Shown here: one piece after another, positions 42,008 through 50,820 of the stretch
How positions within the stretch are numbered: position 1 is the first letter of the stretch
Layout: the number at the start of each line of letters is the position of its first letter
Source: Yoonia sp. R2331
Lineage (GTDB): Bacteria > Pseudomonadota > Alphaproteobacteria > Rhodobacterales > Rhodobacteraceae
Reading direction: 5' to 3'
Length of the DNA: 64,000 nt
Assembly: GCF_041103235.1 (NCBI RefSeq)
Contig: NZ_JBGCUN010000003.1
Location: 124,001-188,000 of the forward strand
Translations under genes and position numbers: made by a program
Notes under the pieces: generated by a model
The model's input: the letters and a program-made list of their open reading frames with translations, nothing else
Databases searched by the model: none
Told to the model about the DNA's origin: nothing

Positions 42008-43404
42008 GCCAGACTGGGCAGCCAAAGCACGATCCCCGGAAAGGCCACCAGCAGGGCGATGGTGATCGCATCGGCCACAAAGAACGGTGTGACCCCTTTG
42101 AACACGTCCTGCACGGACAGGTCATCGCGGACGCCTGCCACCACAAAGCAATTCAGGCCGATGGGGGGTGTGATCAAACAGAACTCTGCCATTTTCACCA
42201 CCAATATCCCGAACCAGATCGCGCACATCGGGCCGGACATGCCAAAGGTGCTGTCGGCGGCACTGACCGCCTCACCGCCATTGAGCGCCATGACAGCCGG
42301 GTAGACCACCGGCAGGGTTAGCAGCAGCATCCCGATGGCATCCATGAACATGCCCAGCACCGCATAGGCCAGCAGGATGCAAACCAGTATCAGCATCGGC
42401 GACATCGTGAGCGAGGTGATCCAATCCGAAAAGGCGCTTGGCAGGTCGGCAAAGCCCAGAAAGCGGACATAGATCAGCACGCCCCAAATGATCGTGAAGA
42501 TCATCACGCTTAGCTTGGCGGTTTCCAAGAGCGCGTCTTTCAGCTGCGGCCAGCGCATTCCCTGATAAAGCGCCATCAGGAAGACGACAAAGGCCCCAAT
42601 CGCGCCGCCTTCGGTCGGGGTGCCCCAGGCATCACCGCCAAAGGGGTTGTAGACAAAACAGATGATCGTCACCACGACAAAGACGATGGGTAGCGCGGGC
42701 GGCAAGGATACAAAGCGTTCCTTCCACGTATAGCCCGAAACCGGCGGGCCAAAGCCCTTGATCGTCAGCGCCATGCCGATAATCAGTGCAGCATAGACCA
42801 ACGCCGAGAATACACCGGGGATAAAGCCTGCCAGTAGCAGTTTGCCGACGTCCTGTTCCACGATGATCGCATAGATCACAAGGATCGCAGAGGGCGGGAT
42901 CAGGGACGCCAGCGTGCCACCTGCGGCAACCACACCTGCGGCGAACTGCTTGTTATAGCCGATCTTCAGCATCTCGGGGATTGCGATGCGCGCAAAAACG
43001 GCAGAGGTGGCGACGGAGGCGCCAGAGACGGCGGCAAAGCCAGCGGTGGCAAAGACCGTGGACACCGCCAGCCCGCCCGGCACCCAGGCGATCCAGCGTT
43101 TCGCGGCCTCAAACAGCGCCTTGGTCAGGCCCGCGTAGTAGGCCAGATAGCCGATCAGGATGAAGGTCGGGATCAAGGACAGGGCTTGCGAGGAGACCTT
43201 GGAATGCGGCACCTGACCGGCGGTCTTGACCGCCACGCCCAGCGCCCAACCAAATTCGTCGATACCGTAATCTTTCTTGGCCCAGAAGATCCAGATCAGG
43301 CCAATCATGCCCGCAAGACCGGCGGCAAAGGCGACGCGCATGCCAAGGACGACCATGACCAGCAGACCGCCGGTGACCCAAAGGCCAATGTCGATGGGTT
43401 CCAT
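42004..43404 (-). CDS. dctM: TRAP transporter large permease (DctM type)
   Basis: 466 residues with about twelve membrane segments, the large subunit of a tripartite ATP-independent periplasmic transporter, which moves a carboxylate-type solute with sodium or protons. The motifs GASVATSAVFARIAIPEM and GGTLASLIPPSAILVIYAI are typical. Its start shares one base with the dctQ stop (TGATG), so translation is coupled. The operon order is dctP, dctQ, dctM, with sensor and regulator genes upstream. Confidence 0.93.
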   Translation of the reverse strand: MEPIDIGLWVTGGLLVMVVLGMRVAFAAGLAGMIGLIWIFWAKKDYGIDEFGWALGVAVKTAGQVPHSKVSSQALSLIPTFILIGYLAYYAGLTKALFEAAKRWIAWVPGGLAVSTVFATAGFAAVSGASVATSAVFARIAIPEMLKIGYNKQFAAGVVAAGGTLASLIPPSAILVIYAIIVEQDVGKLLLAGFIPGVFSALVYAALIIGMALTIKGFGPPVSGYTWKERFVSLPPALPIVFVVVTIICFVYNPFGGDAWGTPTEGGAIGAFVVFLMALYQGMRWPQLKDALLETAKLSVMIFTIIWGVLIYVRFLGFADLPSAFSDWITSLTMSPMLILVCILLAYAVLGMFMDAIGMLLLTLPVVYPAVMALNGGEAVSAADSTFGMSGPMCAIWFGILVVKMAEFCLITPPIGLNCFVVAGVRDDLSVQDVFKGVTPFFVADAITIALLVAFPGIVLWLPSLA

Positions 43405-44027
43405 CAGTCCTGCCCCTCAAGTTGTTCGGCTTCCATGCGAGCTTGCGTGGCGGCGTCGGCGACAAGCGGCACGGCAATCGCGCGGCCGGTGGCGATGGCC
43501 CGCAGGTAGGCCCAGACTTGCAGACACAGACGCAGGCACAGCACGCCAAAGGCAAGCGGGGCCATGAGCTTCGCGGGCCAGATCGGCAGGGCAATATCCA
43601 TAGAGCTGTCGCGGCTCCACAAGGGTGCGGCGAAATCAAAGCTACGGGCGAAATGCGCCCATGATCCCCAAACCAGCAGCGCCATCAGAAGCAATACGGC
43701 GAGGGTGGTAATCAGTTCAACGATATAAAGTGTGCGACCGTGCAGACGGCCCACAAGAATGTCCATGCGGATATGCCCGCCTTCGCGCATGACATAGGAA
43801 ATCCCCATGAAGGCAATAAGCGGCATGGCCTGTTCGATCCAATCGACATAGCCCGGCAGCGGGGCGTTGAACCCGTTGCGCCCGGTCACAGAAACCACAG
43901 CCAGCACCATCAGGGCAAAGACACTGATCCCACTGATCAGGGCAAAGGCCCGTTCAAGGCGCAGCAATTTCAGGTCGAGTTTGCTGAGCGTGCTGTCATC
44001 TGTCAGCACAAGTGATGCAGTCGCCAT
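43404..44027 (-). CDS. dctQ: TRAP transporter small permease (DctQ type)
   Basis: 207 residues with four membrane segments; QAMPLIAFMGISYVMREGGHIRMDIL is the typical DctQ motif. It pairs with DctM. The start at 44027 (MATASLVLTD) has GGGGGAG directly upstream and is preferred to an in-frame start 30 codons earlier, which would read through the hairpin between dctP and dctQ. Confidence 0.9.
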   Translation of the reverse strand: MATASLVLTDDSTLSKLDLKLLRLERAFALISGISVFALMVLAVVSVTGRNGFNAPLPGYVDWIEQAMPLIAFMGISYVMREGGHIRMDILVGRLHGRTLYIVELITTLAVLLLMALLVWGSWAHFARSFDFAAPLWSRDSSMDIALPIWPAKLMAPLAFGVLCLRLCLQVWAYLRAIATGRAIAVPLVADAATQARMEAEQLEGQD

Positions 44028-44062
44028 CGGTCTCCCCCCTTGCGATGTGCAATCTTCAAAAA

Positions 44063-44093
44063 TTGGCCCCGCGCGATGCGCGCGCGGGGCCAA
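44063..44093 (-). terminator. Strong hairpin between dctP and dctQ
   Basis: TTGGCCCCGCGCG (44063-44075) pairs perfectly over 13 bases with 44081-44093 around the loop ATGCG. It lies seven bases after the dctP stop. In operons for binding-protein-dependent transporters such intercistronic hairpins stabilise the binding-protein mRNA or reduce read-through, so that the binding protein is made in excess of the membrane parts; that reading is inferred here. Confidence 0.75.
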
Positions 44094-44100
44094 AGGGAGG

Positions 44101-45111
44101 TTACATGCTTTCGGCAATCATGCCGGTCACAAGATCATACAGCTCTTGCGCGGGCAGGCCTGCGGCAGTGTTCTGCTCGATCCAGGCAGCGGCAGCAGGT
44201 TCGGCTGCGGCCTCTTTGAAGGCCGCGATCTCTGCATCGGTGAAGGTCACAACTTCGATCCCGCGCTCTTCCAGCGCCGGGCCCCATGCGTCCATCGTGG
44301 CACCGTTGTAGTTGGCGACGTAATGTTCGAGCGATTCATCAATGGACCCCAGCAGCGCCTCGCGATGTTCATCGGACAGACCGTTCAGCGCGTCGGTGTT
44401 GGCCACAACCGGGCAGTTCACCGTGCCGGGGTTCAGGTTCGACGTCCACCATGTGGCGTTTTCGATGGTGCCAAAGGACATATGCGCGTGCGGTGCAAAA
44501 GCCACGGCCTTGACCACGCCGGAATCCATTGCCTGGCGCACCTCGCTGGCCGACATAGAGGTCGGGACAGCGCCTACGGTTTCCATCGCGGCACCAATCC
44601 CACCGGTCGCCCGCACGCTGAGCCCGGCAAATTCGTCCAGTGTTGACGGCGCTTCGCCGACGCCCACGATATTGTACTGCGGCAGCGGCGACGGCATCAG
44701 CAAGGTGGCATTCCAACGGGCCAGATCGGCCACGGTGGCGGGATGCTGATAGACGGCCATCGACAGCTCGATCTCTTGCTCAAGCGAGCTGACGCCAAGG
44801 AACGGCAGTTCCAGCACGGTGATCGAGGGGTTCTTATCGCGGTGATAGCCGGCACAGAATTGCGCCATCTCAAATGCACCGATGGAGATGCCATCAAGGT
44901 TCTCGCGGTTGTTGGACAAACCACCATAGCTGATGTTCAGGGTAAATTCACCGTCTGTCTTTTCGCTGACAAGTTCAGCCAGCTTTTCAACATGCTCGGT
45001 AAAGGCGCGCTGTTTGCCCCAGAGCGAGACGTTCCATTCCTCGGCCATCGCATCGCCTGCAAAGGCCGTCACAAGTGCTGCCGCAGCCGCACGGGTCATA
45101 AGCGTTTTCAT
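44101..45111 (-). CDS. dctP: TRAP transporter solute-binding protein (DctP type)
   Basis: A periplasmic binding protein of 336 residues with a signal peptide cleaved after about AFAGDAMA (residue 23). The motif AGLSVRATGGIGAAMETVGAVPTSM contains the conserved Arg of TRAP binding proteins that holds the solute carboxylate. The ligand is not predictable by eye. A good ribosome binding site, GGGAGGAA, precedes the start. It lies downstream of dctB-dctD and upstream of dctQ-dctM. Confidence 0.93.
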   Translation of the reverse strand: MKTLMTRAAAAALVTAFAGDAMAEEWNVSLWGKQRAFTEHVEKLAELVSEKTDGEFTLNISYGGLSNNRENLDGISIGAFEMAQFCAGYHRDKNPSITVLELPFLGVSSLEQEIELSMAVYQHPATVADLARWNATLLMPSPLPQYNIVGVGEAPSTLDEFAGLSVRATGGIGAAMETVGAVPTSMSASEVRQAMDSGVVKAVAFAPHAHMSFGTIENATWWTSNLNPGTVNCPVVANTDALNGLSDEHREALLGSIDESLEHYVANYNGATMDAWGPALEERGIEVVTFTDAEIAAFKEAAAEPAAAAWIEQNTAAGLPAQELYDLVTGMIAESM

Positions 45112-45201
45112 ATTCGATTTCCTCCCAGAATATGGTGAGACACATTAAACCGCAAAAACCGCGCGGAATGCATGAAGAAAAATGCGCAGGCTTTTGTGGC
45201 C

Positions 45202-45223
45202 GCCCTGCGGATTTCCGCAGGGC
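45202..45223 (-). terminator. Hairpin at the end of dctD
   Basis: GCCCTGCGGA (45202-45211) and TCCGCAGGGC (45214-45223) form a perfect ten-base dyad beginning inside the dctD stop codon. Only a weak pyrimidine/A-rich tail follows. It may end or attenuate the dctBD transcript before the dctP promoter region (45112-45201). Confidence 0.5.
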
Positions 45224-46515
45224 TACAGCAGCGCGTCCTTATCAAGGCCCAGTTTGACGATTTTCTCGTTCAAGGTGCGGCGTCCTATGCCCAGTTCGGC
45301 GGCGGCATCATCCATACGGCCCGCGTGGGTCTGGATCGCCTTGCCAATCATCTGCCGTTCAAACGCAGCTACCGCCTCGCGCAGGCCGGGGCGCGGGGCG
45401 GCGCTGGTATCCGCGCCAGACATCGCATCGCCCATCGTGCCAAAGCCTTGCCGCGCGGCCATCACCCGCCGTTCCGCCACATTGCGCAATTCGCGCACAT
45501 TGCCGGGCCAGTGATGCGACATCAGCGCGGCCAAATCCGCCTCTGACAATTCAGGCGGGGGCATTTCGAACACCGCCGCGGCCTCGGCCAGGAAGCGGAT
45601 CACAAGCAACGCCACATCATCCAGCCGAGCCTGCAAGGGCGGCAAGTGTAGTGCGAACCCTTCCAGACGGTACAGCAAATCGCGCCGCAACCGCCCTGCC
45701 GCCACAGCTTCGGCGGTGTCCTCGTTGGTGGCCGAAACCACGCGCAAATCAATGCGTTCCGGCGCGCCCTGCCCCGGTTCCAACACCTCTTTGGCTTCGA
45801 TCAAGCGCAGCAGCATCGGCTGGATATCCGCAGGACAAGCGCAAATCTCATCCAGAAACAGGGTCCCGCCCGCCGCACTACGGGCCACCAGCGGCAATTG
45901 CTCGGGCCCGATCTGGGCCGCATTCACCGCGATGAATGGCCCGTCGCACCGGCCCGAGATGTCGTGCAAGGCGCGCGCCACAAGGTCTTTGCCCGTCCCG
46001 GTATCACCATGGATCAAAACAGAGGCGTCAGCGTCGGCCATCATTGCGATGTTGTCGCGCAGGCGGGCCATCACCTCGGTTTGGCCCAGCAGAACGCGAT
46101 CCAACCCCGACAACTGTTGCAGCCGCTCTTTCAGGCGCTGATTGCTGTTGCGCATCTGATGCTGTTCGGCGGCATGCGACAGGATCAGAAGTAAGCGCTT
46201 GGGGTCATAAGGCTTTTCCACAAAGCTATAGGCGCCACGGTTCATCGCATCGACCGCCATCGGGATATCCCCATGTGCCGAGATCAGCACAATGGGCGGC
46301 GGCGCATCCAGCGATTGCAGCAGTTCCAGCCCGGTCATCTCTGGCATCCGCACGTCCGACAGGATCACATCCGGGCGAAACTGGGTGATCCAGCGCGCGG
46401 CATCGGTAGCGCGCGGCAAGTCCTTGGCGACCCAGCCCGCCGCTTCGATCAGGTCCACAAGCGAGGTGCGCATCATCCGGTCATCATCAATCACAAGCAC
46501 ACGAAAGGCCGTCAT
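45223..46515 (-). CDS. dctD: DctD-like response regulator with AAA+ domain lacking the GAFTGA loop
   Basis: 430 residues: receiver domain with phospho-acceptor Asp54 in VILSDVRMPEM and Lys101, AAA+ domain with Walker A GDTGTGKD (170-177) and GGTLFLDE (216-223), and a C-terminal Fis-type helix-turn-helix (AAAELGIGRRTLNEKIVKLG). Between VNAAQIGPEQ and AAGGTLFLDE only about 16 residues remain where the family has about 36: the ELFGHE...GAFTGA stretch that contacts sigma-54 is missing in frame. The protein should therefore bind DNA but act without sigma-54. It follows dctB with an ATGA overlap and probably controls the adjacent TRAP operon. Confidence 0.92.
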   Translation of the reverse strand: MTAFRVLVIDDDRMMRTSLVDLIEAAGWVAKDLPRATDAARWITQFRPDVILSDVRMPEMTGLELLQSLDAPPPIVLISAHGDIPMAVDAMNRGAYSFVEKPYDPKRLLLILSHAAEQHQMRNSNQRLKERLQQLSGLDRVLLGQTEVMARLRDNIAMMADADASVLIHGDTGTGKDLVARALHDISGRCDGPFIAVNAAQIGPEQLPLVARSAAGGTLFLDEICACPADIQPMLLRLIEAKEVLEPGQGAPERIDLRVVSATNEDTAEAVAAGRLRRDLLYRLEGFALHLPPLQARLDDVALLVIRFLAEAAAVFEMPPPELSEADLAALMSHHWPGNVRELRNVAERRVMAARQGFGTMGDAMSGADTSAAPRPGLREAVAAFERQMIGKAIQTHAGRMDDAAAELGIGRRTLNEKIVKLGLDKDALL

Positions 46516-48230
46516 GGCGATGCCTCCCCGGTGTTGCGCGGCAAGGTGACCCGGAACAACGCGCCGCCCTGCGCGCGGTCGGATGCGGTGATCGTGCCGC
46601 CATGGTCTGACACGATCCCGGCTGAAATCGTCAGGCCCAGTCCCATGCCCCGCCCGCTTTCGCGCGTGGTGGCAAAGGGTTCGCGCAGGTCGTCAAATGA
46701 CTGATCCCCCAGGCCATGGCCGCTGTCTGCGACGGAGAACCAGACGTCATCATCCGCCTGCCCCATCTCAATCGCGATGCGGCGTTCGGCAGCATCCTCC
46801 ATCGCGTCCAACGCGTTACGCACGATATTTGTCATCACCTGTTCGATCCGCAGCGCGTTGGCCCAAAGCGTGACATCGGATGTCGGGCGCTGAAAGTCCA
46901 CCGTCGCACCGGTATGTGCGATCGTGGGCTCCAGCAGATCCAGCGCATTGGTCATCGCCGCCGCAAGGTCGATCTTTTCGAACTTGTCCCGGCCTTTACG
47001 GGAAAAGAACTTTAGCTGCCGGGTGATGTCCTCCATCCGGGCCACAAGGCCCTGCATTTTGTCGTTCAGCGTACTAGGCCCGGAGGTCATTTCGGCCGCT
47101 GCCAACCGATTACGCATGGCCGCAATTGGTTGACCCAATTCGTGCGTGACCGATGACGCCAGTTGCCCCAAGGCTGCCAACCGCCCGGCGCGCTCCAATT
47201 CTGCTTGGGTCTTTTGCAGGTTCTGTTCCGCGGCGCGGCGTTCCTCGATCTCGACAGCAAGACGCGCGTTGGCGGACCGCAACAGCGCCTGATCCTCTTC
47301 CGACTTTTGCAAAGCTGCGCCGATGCTGCGCACCCGACGCACCTGCAACGCGATCAACCCCAGCACACCCATCAGCAGCACGAACCCCGCACTGAGCGAG
47401 GCGCGGGTAACGGCCTGATCGTCGGGCACAAAGAAATGCAGCGACCAGTCGTTGGGCAGATCACGGGTGCGCAGATACAGCAAATGCTTGCCACCCACAT
47501 TGGCCGTTTGGGCCGTGATGTCGCGGGTCCAGTCCAGCGGGTCCAGCGGCTCCTGCCCAAACTGGCGGGATGCGATAATCCGGTCGCGCTGATCCGCTGT
47601 CAGCGGGTCCAGCACGCGGTAGCGCCACGCCGGATCAGAGGCCAGAAGTACCACACCATCGGCATTGGTCAGCATGATCCGCTCGCCCGAGGCTTGCCAG
47701 CTGTTTTGCAGCGCGGACAGATCCAGCTTGATCGCGATGACGCCCTCCGCCGCCGCGCGCGATTGCACCGCCAGTGCATAGAAATACCCCGGAATGCCGG
47801 TGGTGGCCCCGATGCCATAGAACTCGCCCAGTGCGCCATCGCGGGCCGCCTGAAAATACGGACGGAACGCATAGTTTTGCCCGACAAAGCTGTTGGCAGC
47901 CGCCGCGTTCGAGGCCGAGATCGTCAGCCCCGCATCGTCCATCAGATAGATCGCATCCAGCCCCGCACTTTGCGCAAAGCGTGCCAGTCGCCGGTCAAGC
48001 GCGGTGGTATCGCCGCCTTGCAGGGTGGCCGCAACAAACGGGTCTTGCGACAAAAGGAACGGCAGATGGGCAAAGTGGCGCAGCTCTGCCTCGACCGTGC
48101 TGCGATACAGCGTCAGGCGGGCGGCGGCTTGTTCACGGACCTGCGCGCTGAAATAGGTGTAGGACGCCCAATACACACCCAATGTGCAGGCGACCAGGAT
48201 CGCAATCGGGACAAGGTTCAGGTGCCGCAT
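46512..48230 (-). CDS. dctB: DctB-like sensor histidine kinase
   Basis: 572 residues: membrane segment 8-28, a periplasmic double-PAS (dCache) sensor region of about 29-278 with the DctB-type motif NYAFRPYFQAARDG, a second membrane segment 279-298, a coiled coil, then the kinase core with phospho-acceptor His363 in SSVTHELGQPIAAMRN and the ATP-binding motifs NIVRNALDA, VADSGHGLG and GMGLGLTIS. It probably senses the TRAP substrate and phosphorylates DctD. ATG 48230 (MRHLNLVPIA) is preferred; the longer frame would overlap the neighbouring SDR gene by about 100 bases. Confidence 0.92.
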   Translation of the reverse strand: MRHLNLVPIAILVACTLGVYWASYTYFSAQVREQAAARLTLYRSTVEAELRHFAHLPFLLSQDPFVAATLQGGDTTALDRRLARFAQSAGLDAIYLMDDAGLTISASNAAAANSFVGQNYAFRPYFQAARDGALGEFYGIGATTGIPGYFYALAVQSRAAAEGVIAIKLDLSALQNSWQASGERIMLTNADGVVLLASDPAWRYRVLDPLTADQRDRIIASRQFGQEPLDPLDWTRDITAQTANVGGKHLLYLRTRDLPNDWSLHFFVPDDQAVTRASLSAGFVLLMGVLGLIALQVRRVRSIGAALQKSEEDQALLRSANARLAVEIEERRAAEQNLQKTQAELERAGRLAALGQLASSVTHELGQPIAAMRNRLAAAEMTSGPSTLNDKMQGLVARMEDITRQLKFFSRKGRDKFEKIDLAAAMTNALDLLEPTIAHTGATVDFQRPTSDVTLWANALRIEQVMTNIVRNALDAMEDAAERRIAIEMGQADDDVWFSVADSGHGLGDQSFDDLREPFATTRESGRGMGLGLTISAGIVSDHGGTITASDRAQGGALFRVTLPRNTGEASP

Positions 48231-48279
48231 AACGCCCGTGGTGCCCGGTGGATGGCGGAAAATCAACCGCCACGGCAGA

Positions 48280-49017
48280 TCAGCGCGCGCCAAAGATCCG
48301 GTAGTACATCCAGTCAGGCATGAATTGCGACAGGCGGAAAAGCCACGAGAACACCATCGGGAACGACTTTTTGAAGGCGTCATCGTTCATGTGGTCAAAG
48401 ACCTCGTTGGCGGCATCCTCGGGCGTCATGATGAACGGCATGTTGAAATCGTTCTTGTCGGTCAGCCGGGTCTTGATGAAGCCGGGATTGATCACCTGCA
48501 CCTTGATCGGGTGGGTGCGCAGATCGGCCTGCATGGATTCCGCCAGCGCCATTAGCCCGGCCTTGGACGCGGAATAGCCAATCGCCCCCGGCAGCCCACG
48601 GAACCCCGAAAGTGAACCGGTCAGAACGATGTGCCCCGCACCCCGTTCGACCATCTGCGGGATGACCTCACCCACCACGCGAGATGCGCCAAGATAGTTG
48701 ACCTGCGCCATCATCTCGGCCTTGTCGTTATCCCATTCTTGCGCCTTCATCGGCCAGTAGACGCCCGCCAGATAAACCACGCCGTCGATCTGGCCGACCT
48801 TCTCGGCGGCTGCGCGCACGCTGTCCATGTCGGCCACATCCACGGTCACACATGACGCAGTACCGGGGAGTTCTGCGACCAGTTCGGCCAGCCGGTCCTC
48901 TGACCGGGCGGAGACGATCAGCTCTGCCCCGGCGCGCGACATCACATGGGCCACAGCGCGGCCCAATCCTTCGCTTGCGCCGACCAGCCAGTAGCGCTTT
49001 CCTTGCCAGCTTTGCAC
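48280..49017 (-). CDS. Short-chain dehydrogenase/reductase in the sigma-E-linked operon
   Basis: About 245 residues: VGASEGLGRA cofactor motif, YLAG, Ser in TGSLSG and YSASKAG with catalytic Tyr/Lys. It is the last gene of a leftward operon that begins with the amine-oxidase-like gene next to rpoE. The start is probably GTG at 49017, one base after the DUF3833 stop (TAACGTG); ATGs at 49044 and 49068 lie inside the upstream gene. The same gene order beside rpoE-chrR is known in Rhodobacter sphaeroides. The substrate is unknown. Confidence 0.87.
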   Translation of the reverse strand: MQSWQGKRYWLVGASEGLGRAVAHVMSRAGAELIVSARSEDRLAELVAELPGTASCVTVDVADMDSVRAAAEKVGQIDGVVYLAGVYWPMKAQEWDNDKAEMMAQVNYLGASRVVGEVIPQMVERGAGHIVLTGSLSGFRGLPGAIGYSASKAGLMALAESMQADLRTHPIKVQVINPGFIKTRLTDKNDFNMPFIMTPEDAANEVFDHMNDDAFKKSFPMVFSWLFRLSQFMPDWMYYRIFGAR

Positions 49018-49018
49018 G

Positions 49019-49591
49019 TTATTCGCCCGCCACGGCGCGCGCATGCGCCGGGCGCATGGTGGCGACAAGCTCGGCCACCTTGATCCCGAATTTGCGGAAC
49101 TGGCTGCGGTTCATCACGGTGCCGTTCGACATCAGATACATCCAGTCTGTGGTATCCAGAACGTGACCGCCCGCCTCTTCGGCCAATTTGATCCGGTAAT
49201 TCAGCAGCACCGCAGAGCCGTTTTGCTGGCCCGATCCCGCACCAATCACATCGGGCGCCTCAGCCTTGATGCGACCGTCATTGCCCAGCGTCAGGGTCCA
49301 GACCCGGTCTTGGACATTGCCGCTATCGTAATGAAACACCTCTTTCATGGTGCAGACATTGCCATCCCATTGCGCATCGAAATGCGCAACAAACCGTGAC
49401 GTGACGCGGCCAAATGGACCATAAATGATACCTTCGCATTCAATCGGGCCCTGAAAGGTGTCGCGGATGTTGAAGGTAGGGCCATCGGCATAGTCGTTCG
49501 GTTTCTGCGCCCAGAAGGACACATAGCGGGACTTGGCGATTAGCCCGATCAAAACCAAGGCGGCCCCGATCAGAATTGCAGCGAGTGACAT
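49019..49591 (-). CDS. DUF3833 family protein
   Basis: 190 residues with an N-terminal membrane segment (MSLAAILIGAALVLIGLIA) and a soluble lipocalin-like part; the sequence TFQGPIECEGIIYGPFGRVTSRF and TTDWMYLMSNGTVMNRSQFRKFG fits DUF3833, a family of unknown function that is found in this operon in related bacteria. The start at 49591 overlaps the MFS stop by one base (TAATG). Export to the periplasmic face of the inner membrane is inferred. Confidence 0.85.
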   Translation of the reverse strand: MSLAAILIGAALVLIGLIAKSRYVSFWAQKPNDYADGPTFNIRDTFQGPIECEGIIYGPFGRVTSRFVAHFDAQWDGNVCTMKEVFHYDSGNVQDRVWTLTLGNDGRIKAEAPDVIGAGSGQQNGSAVLLNYRIKLAEEAGGHVLDTTDWMYLMSNGTVMNRSQFRKFGIKVAELVATMRPAHARAVAGE

Positions 49592-50820
49592 TATCTGTCC
49601 TCTAATTTGGTGGCGACCAGCAGGCCAATTGCCACGAGTTTCAAAAGGCATGGCACCCCTGCGTAAAGGAGCGTCAGCATTGTCAGCGCCGCCTGCGGGT
49701 TGGTCTCTGCCCCTGCGGCAAATCCGGCCTGTTCCAGCAGCGGCAAAAGCACCACAGCGGCAAAGGCCAGCGTCAGTTTGTTCACCAGCGACCAAAGCCC
49801 AAAACCCTGCCCACCGTTTGGAGAAACCTGCGCCATGCGTTTTGCAAACATGGCAGGGAGGAGGGTCAGGTCTGCTCCGATCGTTGCACCACTTAGTACG
49901 CAGACAATGCTGAACTGGATCAGGTCGCCTGTGCCCAATGTCAGCGTGTAGCCAAATGACAAGATCGCCAGCACCATCGCCGTCAGCAGCACCGGCTTGG
50001 GGCCAAAGCGCGCCGCAAGGCGCGACCAAAGCGGGGCGGACATGGCCGCAGCCAGAAAAAACAGCACCAATAAAGGGCCTTCCCAGCCAACCGCGCCCAA
50101 ACGGTCATCGACGTAGAACAGGAACAGGGTGGAACTGACGGCCAGCGGTGTGGCGTTGAACAGCGCCAAGATCAGAAGGCGTTTGGCCAAGGGGTCGGAC
50201 AAAATGTCGCGGATGCCCATAGGTGCCGATGACGTGCGCCCGGTCCACTCGGGCCACATATAAAGCGCGGCCAGGGCTGTCAGCGCGGCAAAGCCATAGG
50301 CAAAAATCGCGAAAGGGCTTTCGGTCATCCCCATCAACACAGTGGGCACAATCGCCGCGATGCAGACCCCCAAAAGCGCGCCGGTTTCCCGCCATGCCGC
50401 AAGCCGGACGTGGCCCGCGGGGTCCGGCCCCGCCTTCGCGATGCCTTGCGCGTAAAAGTTGATGGTCAGAAAGCTGAACGCACTGAATAGGCCTGTGACG
50501 GTGATGGCGAACCACCAGATCGCCGGGATCGGCGGGGCCACGGCAAATAGCCCGATCATCGAAATCGCCAGAAGTGCCACGCCACCAGTCACGGCGAGCG
50601 CTTTGCTCCGGTTCAGGCGTTCGCTGATCCAGCCCAGCACCGGGTCCTGCACCACATCAATCAGCCGCAGCACAAACAGCACCGCACCCAGTGCTGTCAG
50701 ACTGACACCATAGGATTCAGCGTAATAGGCTGGCGCATAGATATAGATCGGCAGCCCTGCGGCGCTGATGATGGCGGCAAAGAGTGAATAGGCGGGCAGG
50801 CGGTCGCGCACGGCGCTCAC
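49591..50820 (-). CDS. MFS transporter of the sugar/cation symporter (GPH) type
   Basis: 409 residues, about twelve membrane segments; PAYYAESYGVSLTALGAVLFVLRLIDVVQDPVLGWISE is the typical N-terminal region of the GPH/MFS_2 group (MelB-like). The start is probably GTG at 50820, overlapping the DUF1365 stop in GTGA. In this operon the substrate is more likely a lipid or lipid precursor than a sugar, which is an inference from the neighbours only. Confidence 0.85.
   Translation of the reverse strand: MSAVRDRLPAYSLFAAIISAAGLPIYIYAPAYYAESYGVSLTALGAVLFVLRLIDVVQDPVLGWISERLNRSKALAVTGGVALLAISMIGLFAVAPPIPAIWWFAITVTGLFSAFSFLTINFYAQGIAKAGPDPAGHVRLAAWRETGALLGVCIAAIVPTVLMGMTESPFAIFAYGFAALTALAALYMWPEWTGRTSSAPMGIRDILSDPLAKRLLILALFNATPLAVSSTLFLFYVDDRLGAVGWEGPLLVLFFLAAAMSAPLWSRLAARFGPKPVLLTAMVLAILSFGYTLTLGTGDLIQFSIVCVLSGATIGADLTLLPAMFAKRMAQVSPNGGQGFGLWSLVNKLTLAFAAVVLLPLLEQAGFAAGAETNPQAALTMLTLLYAGVPCLLKLVAIGLLVATKLEDR

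Noticed and set aside
45112-45222. Search for a sigma-54 promoter before dctP
   Set aside because: No GG-N10-GC with a TGGCAC/TTGC-like context was found, consistent with the missing GAFTGA loop.
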